Source: Henckelia pumila
Lineage: Eukaryota > Streptophyta > Magnoliopsida > Lamiales > Gesneriaceae
Direction of reading: 5' to 3'
NCBI RefSeq assembly: GCF_033568475.1
Contig: NC_133123.1
Coordinates: 61,573,522 to 61,637,521, forward strand
Length of the DNA: 64,000 nt
Of this stretch, positions 59,276 to 64,000 are shown one piece after another. The notes under the pieces were generated by a model. It did not search any database and was not told the DNA's origin. It worked only from the letters and a program-made list of their open reading frames with translations. The number at the start of each line of letters is the position of its first letter. The stretch's first letter is position 1. The position numbers and the translations under genes were made by a program.

Positions 59276-59489
59276 TGTACCAAAAATAATTAATTTCAAA
59301 ATTCAATTTAACGTATAAAATATTTAAATTTTCCAAAAATTCAAATTTATCCAAAAATCAATTTTAAAATTTTCGGACTCGAACAATTCGATCCGACGCC
59401 TCGTGGACCAATCAAAACAATTTTCGATCGGACCAAAAATAGAATTTTAACATATTAAAATTTAATTTAAAAATTAAAAAATAATTTTT

Positions 59490-59728
59490 CCCGCGGGCCG
59501 CCCGGGATATTCCCGGGCTGCCCGCGCCCCGTAGGGCTCGGGCCAGGCAGCTCGGCTGCCCCTAGGGCAGCGACGATCGCTGCCCTGGGCAGCGATCACA
59601 TCGCTGCCCATGGGCAGCGCCGAGCGCTGCCCTGCGCAGCGCCCAGCGCTGCGCCGGGCAGTGCCGTGCGCTTCCCTGGGCAGCGCCGTGCGCTGCACGG
59701 GGCAGCGACGATCGCTGCCCGGGTTTTT
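59490..59728. repeat. GC-rich hairpin-forming array in the copia-1 leader
   Basis: Tandem GGGCAGCG-type octamers and decamers, several facing each other as hairpins (GGGCAGCGACGATCGCTGCCC type stems near 59570 and 59700). It contrasts with the AT-rich flanks. Confidence 0.8.
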
Positions 59729-59835
59729 GCCCGAAAAAAATATTTTATTTTTAAATATTTATTTTGTTTCAAAAACCGAGGCTTAAAAAATTTTTGTACA
59801 ATCGATTAATTTAATCGCTTGATCTGAGCAACCTG

Positions 59836-59847
59836 GCTCTGATACCA
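59836..59847 (-). other. Primer binding site of copia-1
   Basis: Minus strand TGGTATCAGAGC, initiator Met tRNA type, one base from the 5' LTR. Confidence 0.9.
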
Positions 59848-59848
59848 C

Positions 59849-61691
59849 TGTTGGAGAACGCGGCGATCAGATCAATTAGGATTGATACCCGATGCAGCGG
59901 AAGTTTAAAAATTTTATATGGAACGATTCCATAATGGGTTTCAACCATACGATTAAATTGTGTGTGTAAAAATTAAATAACGATTATAAAATTTTTACCT
60001 TTAATCTCGAATCGAGATTCTGGACACCAACAGATTTCTCTGCTCTTGTTGTATATCCCTGGAACTGATGGACGAACTGTTCTTCAATCAGGTCCACGAA
60101 CGGATAATTAATCCCTCTGATAGATTGCACTAGAAAATCTATCAGAAGTTTCTACGAAGAGAATTAACGAATTTGATCCGTTAAACCAGACTGTAATTCA
60201 AAATCACAGGCTGGATTTTACCGAGTAGAGAGGGAGGGGGGGCGGCCACTATTGATAGAAAATACTTAGGTTTTCGAAAATTGTGACCTGTTGTGTGTAA
60301 TTTCTGTACTGCAATAACTTATTTATAATGTAGGCCACTAACAGCTTAGGGCCCATTAGTCATAAGTTCAAGCCCGACAAGCAAAGCCCGCATGTTCAGA
60401 AATTAATATAAAATTCATCGTGACTCCGATTGATAAACTGATTTCACCAATGTGCACAGAAACCATTTCTGCACCTTTTAAAGTCAAGATAAATTTTTCT
60501 GAATCCGAATTCAGTGATTTCCAAAAATGCCCATCCCTATGTCATTTTAGGAAATCTTACTCCTCTACTCATATTTAAGAAGTCCAACTTCTTTGTTCAT
60601 TAAATTTAACTCTTTAAATTTAACTATCTCAACGGGGATTAAAAATTCATTACACTGTGTGACCCTCAATGGTTCAGGGATACAGCTAGCCGTGGGCTCA
60701 CAACTCCTTGTGACTCGGAACAACAATTTCCGACTTGCCCATCAAATCATGGTAAGAGCGTCTAGCAACATCGCCCCATGATTCCCTAGGTATCACTGAT
60801 AGTGCCTACAAGAACCAATAGATTTTGGTTAGCATACAGTACGGTCCCTTCATCCATATATCCCGATCGAATCAACAATCATTGGTATATCGAGAGTCGC
60901 TCGAGATTCGATAACTATGCAATACATCTTGAAGATCAAATAGTGACATCGCATGTGCTACTAAGAAACTATTTCTTAAATCACATCATGTACTCTGGCC
61001 AGAGATTCGTCACACTAATATCTCCTCAGATCGCATAGGATATCCACACTCGCAAGTATGTGGTGAATCCTTGACAACAAAGCATCGACTCCTATATGTG
61101 TTGTAACTGTACCCAATCCCGACACCTGATGACCCCAATAGAGTCGGTAAACGAGTCAAAGCACAGTACTAGCATATAGAGTCTCAATGATGTTTCAAGT
61201 AGTAAGGACTAATGGTGTACAACCAAAACCGCGGACTATATCCACTCGATAAGTGATAACCACTTGGAAAGTCCGGATAGGGTAGTTCGATCATTCATCA
61301 TATGAATATCCATTTGCATGCTTCGAACATCTCTATGTTTCTTACCAATGAAACGTGGTACTCCGCATCGCAAATGCTAGTCTCAAACTCGAGCGATCCT
61401 TATCCTTATTATCGGACGGCTCAATCGACTAGGAACAGTTTAGAATATACAGTGACTATAAGATGTGTTTCATGATAGACATCTCCATGTTCTACCACAT
61501 CTTACATACACTATAGCATATTCAAGGTCTTTATCAAAACAACAATAGTATATCACAATATAACAATATGAAGAAAGATAAAGTCATTGCCATTAATAAA
61601 AGTGTAAATAATATTAAACAAAATATTGTTTATACAAAGAGTCATCAAAGCCCTTAGCCACAAGTTGGCTCACCGGGCACCCACTCTTTCA
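59849..61691 (-). repeat. 5' LTR of copia-1
   Basis: 1843 bp, partner of 52196-54038. Ends CACTCTTTCA next to the CTGCT target duplication and the 5' part of the interrupted 5S gene. Confidence 0.95.
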
Positions 61692-61766
61692 CTGCTCTCG
61701 CCCAATCACACTTAACTTCGGAGTTTTGATGAGATCCAGTACATTAGTGCTAGTATGATCGCAAAC
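61692..61766 (-). pseudogene. 5S rRNA gene copy M14, 5' part (split by copia-1)
   Basis: Nt 1-75 of the gene, with the target duplication at nt 71-75, just after the IE. The A box is altered (AAGTGTGATTGG). The C box is now 9.5 kb away, so the internal promoter is destroyed. Confidence 0.92.
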
Positions 61767-61892
61767 AACAGTGAAGGAATTCCTTATTGCATCTTTTCTA
61801 TCCGCGGATTGGACTTAAAGAGTCGAAAATAGGACGGCGAGGAATTGTAAAAACAAGATGTACGAGAAAGAAAAAAAGAAATTAATGAAAAA

Positions 61893-62011
61893 GGGATGCA
61901 ACACGAGGACTTCCCTGGGGGTCACCCATCCTAGTACTGCTCTCGCCAAAGCACGCTTGACTTTGGAGTTCTGATGGGATCCGGTGCATTAGTGCTGGTA
62001 TGATCACACTG
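61893..62011 (-). rRNA. 5S rRNA gene copy M15
   Basis: 119 nt; starts CAGTGTGATC, AAAGTCAAGCGTGC through the A box, GGGAAGTCC intact, 3' end GCATCCC. Confidence 0.84.
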
Positions 62012-62411
62012 AACAGTGAATGAATTCTTTATTGTTTTGTCTCTCGAATTGCGGATCAGAGGAACAGGAGCTGCAGTTTCAAACGGACATAACTTTTGAT
62101 CTGCTAAGAGTTACGGGAGCTTCAGCCTGCTCACGCGAAGCTCTTCTCGATACCTACAGCGCATATCTTGGTCTTTGAGACGGAGAAGCTAGAATTCAAA
62201 TCCGGAGATGGACTTTGGGGACATTTTTCCCGTAGGGCGCGCTGGGACCCACCGAAGTGGCCCGCGTCACCCAGATCGCACGTTCAGAGCGTGTGATTTA
62301 TTCTATTGCATCTTTTCTATATATGGATTGGACTTAAAGAGTCGGAAATAGGACGGAGAGGAATCGGAAGAACAAGATGTACGAGTAAGAAAAAAGAAAC
62401 TAATAAAAAAA

Positions 62412-62530
62412 TGGGTGCAACACAAGGACTTCCCAGGGGGTCACCCATCCTAGTACTGCTCTTGCCCAAGCACGCATAACTTCGGAGTTCTGATGGGATC
62501 CGGTGCATTAGTGCTCGTCTGATCGCACCC
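62412..62530 (-). rRNA. 5S rRNA gene copy M16
   Basis: 119 nt with about six differences: CAGACGAGCAC, TTATGCG in the A box (as in P17 and P20), GGGCAAGAG, 3' end CACCCA. Confidence 0.86.
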
Positions 62531-62932
62531 AACAGTGAATGAATTCTTTATTTTTTTTGTCTCTCGAATTGCGGATCAGAGGAACAGGAGCTGCAGTTTC
62601 ATAAGGACATAACTTTCGATCGGCTGAGAGTTACTGGAGCTTTAGCCTGCTCATGCGAAGCTCCACTCGATACCTATACTGTGTATCTCAGTTAAAGAGA
62701 CAGAGACGCTCAAATTCCAAAACGGAGATGCTCTTTCGGGGCATTTTTCCCGTATGTTGCGTTGGGACCCACCGAAACGGCCCGCATCACCCAGATCTCA
62801 CGTTCACATCTTATGATTCAGTCTATTGCATCTTTTCTATCCGCGGATTGGACTGAAAGAGTCGGAAATAGGATGGCGAGGAATCAAAAGAACAAGAAGT
62901 ACGAGTAAGAAAAAAAGAAATTAATGAAAAAA

Positions 62933-63051
62933 AGAGTGCAACACGAGAACTTTCCAAGGGGTCACCCATCCTAGTACTGCTCTCGCCCAAGCACGCTAAA
63001 CTTCAGAGTTCTGATGGGATCCGGTTCATTAGTGCTGGTATGATCGCACCC
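62933..63051 (-). rRNA. 5S rRNA gene copy M17
   Basis: 119 nt; TGAACCGG, CTGAAGTTTAGCGTG in the A box, CCTTGGAAAG in the C box, 3' end CACTCT. Confidence 0.84.
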
Positions 63052-63450
63052 AACAGTGAATGAATTTTTTATTGTTTTGTCTCTCAAATTGCGGATCGGA
63101 GGAACAGGAGCTGCAGTTTCAAACGGACATAACTTTCGATCGGCTAAGAGTTACGGGAGCTTCAGCCTGCTCACGCGAAGCTCCTCTAGATACCTACAGC
63201 AAGTATCTCGGTCTAAGAGACGGAGACGCTCAACTTACAACCCGGAGATGGTCTTTCGGGGAGTTTTTCCCGTAGGGCGCGCTGGGACCCACCATAGCCG
63301 CCCGTGTCACCCAGATCGCACGTTCACGTCGTGTGATTAAGTCTATTGCATCTTTTCTATCCACGGATTGCACTGAAAGAGTCGGAAATAGGACGGTAAG
63401 GAATCGGAAAAACAAGAAGTACGAGTAAGAAAAAAAAAATTAATGAAAAA

Positions 63451-63569
63451 TGGGTGCAACACGAAGACTTCCCAGGGGGTCACTCATCCTAGTATTGCTC
63501 TCGCCCAAGCACGCTTAAATTCGGAGTTCTGATGGGATCCGGTGCATTAGTGCTGATATGATCACACCC
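63451..63569 (-). rRNA. 5S rRNA gene copy M18
   Basis: 119 nt; GGGTGTGATCATATC start, AATTTAAGCG in the A box, GAGCAATAC, GGATGAGTGACC, 3' end CACCCA. Confidence 0.85.
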
Positions 63570-63968
63570 AATAGTGAATGAATTTTTTATTGTTTTGTCT
63601 CTCGAATTGCGGATCGGAGGAACAGGAGCTGCAGTTTCAAACGGACATAACTTTCGATCTGCTGAGAGTTACGGGAGTTTCAGCCTGCTCAGGCGAAGCT
63701 CTTCTCAATACCTACAGCGCGTATCTCGGTCTAAGAGACGGAGATGCTCAAATTCAAACCGGAGATGGTCTTTGGGGGCATTTTTCCCGTAGGGCACGCT
63801 GGGACCCACCAAAGTGGCCCGCGTCACCTTGATCGCACGTTCACGTCGTGTGATTCAGTCTATTGCATCTTTTCTATCCGCGGATTGGACTGAAAGAGTC
63901 GGAAATAGGACGGAGAGGAATCGGAAGAACAAGATGTACGAGTAAGAAAAAAAAAACTAATAAAAAAA

Positions 63969-64000
63969 GCGGTGCAACACGAGAACTTCCCAGGGTGTCA
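63969..64000 (-). rRNA. 5S rRNA gene copy M19, partial at window edge
   Basis: The last 32 nt of the gene (TGACACCCTGGGAAGTTC...CACCGC on the gene strand). The rest lies beyond the right edge. Confidence 0.8.

Larger units (their letters stand above)
57968..59835 (-). other. Long untranslated leader of copia-1
   Basis: About 1.87 kb between the primer site and gag without a useful reading frame. In transcript direction it holds a GC-rich array (59728-59490), an AT-rich repeat zone (59275-59118), a mixed region and the four-copy motif. Copia-2 has the same arrangement. Such long structured leaders are known in BARE-type elements. Confidence 0.8.
52196..61691 (-). mobile_element. Full-length Ty1/copia element copia-1, inside a 5S gene
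   Basis: 9496 bp with two 1843-bp LTRs, primer site, polypurine tract and one long gag-pol frame; it looks whole. A perfect 5-bp target duplication CTGCT flanks it (52191-52195, 61692-61696). Domain order PR-IN-RT-RH marks Ty1/copia. LTR length, LTR sequence style and polyprotein length fit the Angela/BARE lineage (inference). About 23 LTR differences by eye (1-1.5%), so a fairly recent insertion. Confidence 0.95.
62012..63968 (-). repeat. Inverted counterpart of the X-Y-Z higher-order repeat
   Basis: Read on the minus strand from right to left the spacers are Y (63570-63968), Z (63052-63450), X (62531-62932), Y (62012-62411): the same order as at 18868-20826. Like types (Y-Y) are about 1555 bp apart, the same period as on the plus side. 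Confidence 0.72.
61692..64000 (-). repeat. 5S rDNA array block 7 (minus strand)
   Basis: Subfamily II units (CACGTTCACGTC on the plus strand), running off the right edge. The first spacer (61767-61892) is shortened, joining TTATTG to CATCTTTTC. Confidence 0.92.

Noticed and set aside
23170-64000. A simple giant palindrome centred on the orientation switch
   Set aside because: The subfamilies do not mirror each other across 23169 (II on the left, I on the right), and the matching higher-order block lies at different distances from the centre even after removing the inserted elements.

Overview
This is nuclear plant DNA, most likely from a eudicot. It holds a long, degenerate 5S ribosomal DNA array with units of about 518 bp (a 119-nt 5S gene plus a spacer of about 400 bp). 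LTR retrotransposons have cut the array into blocks. I see no host protein-coding gene. The 5S sequence is plainly the plant type (internal A box, IE and C box, then a T-run). The style of the gag proteins suggests an asterid, perhaps Lamiales, but that is only an impression.

Layout from left to right: (1) 1-3826, the 5' end of a Ty1/copia element (copia-2, minus strand) whose body lies outside the window; (2) 3827-4685, a piece of an older copia LTR in the opposite orientation; (3) 4686-7556, the 5' part of a Ty3/gypsy element (gypsy-C); (4) 7557-23169, 5S units on the plus strand, cut by a solo copia LTR at 15305-17167; (5) at about 23169/23170 the array reverses, and all later 5S genes are on the minus strand (23170-24193, 39170-39832, 41667-46483, 51867-52195, 61692-64000); (6) 24194-39169, gypsy-A in a 5S spacer with the younger gypsy-B (27893-35167) nested inside it; (7) 39833-41666, a second solo copia LTR; (8) 46484-51866, a decayed gypsy-like element (gypsy-D) that has lost its 3' end; (9) 52196-61691, a full-length, whole-looking copia element (copia-1) inserted inside a 5S gene.

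I count 25 plus-strand and 19 minus-strand 5S copies, including truncated, split and edge copies, plus two 25-26 nt tails. No copy matches the local consensus exactly, which suggests a weakly homogenised and perhaps silent part of a 5S locus. Two spacer subfamilies can be told apart: I (GTGGACGTGCG) and II (GTGAACGTGCG). Subfamily II includes a three-unit higher-order repeat of about 1.56 kb, and the same unit order recurs inverted at 62-64 kb. Together with a shared spacer deletion in both orientations, this argues that array segments have been inverted.

The copia elements share LTRs of about 1.84 kb, an initiator-Met primer site and a long leader with repeated motifs, an AT-rich zone and a GC-rich hairpin-forming array; they look like the Angela/BARE lineage. 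The gypsy families (RNase H before integrase, chromodomain-like tail) look like Tekay/Del-type chromoviruses. All carry a tandem array of near-palindromic GATCGGA..TCCGATC motifs just upstream of the LTR TATA box. By LTR divergence judged by eye, gypsy-A is the oldest (about 3-4%), then copia-1 (about 1-1.5%), then gypsy-B (under 1%).
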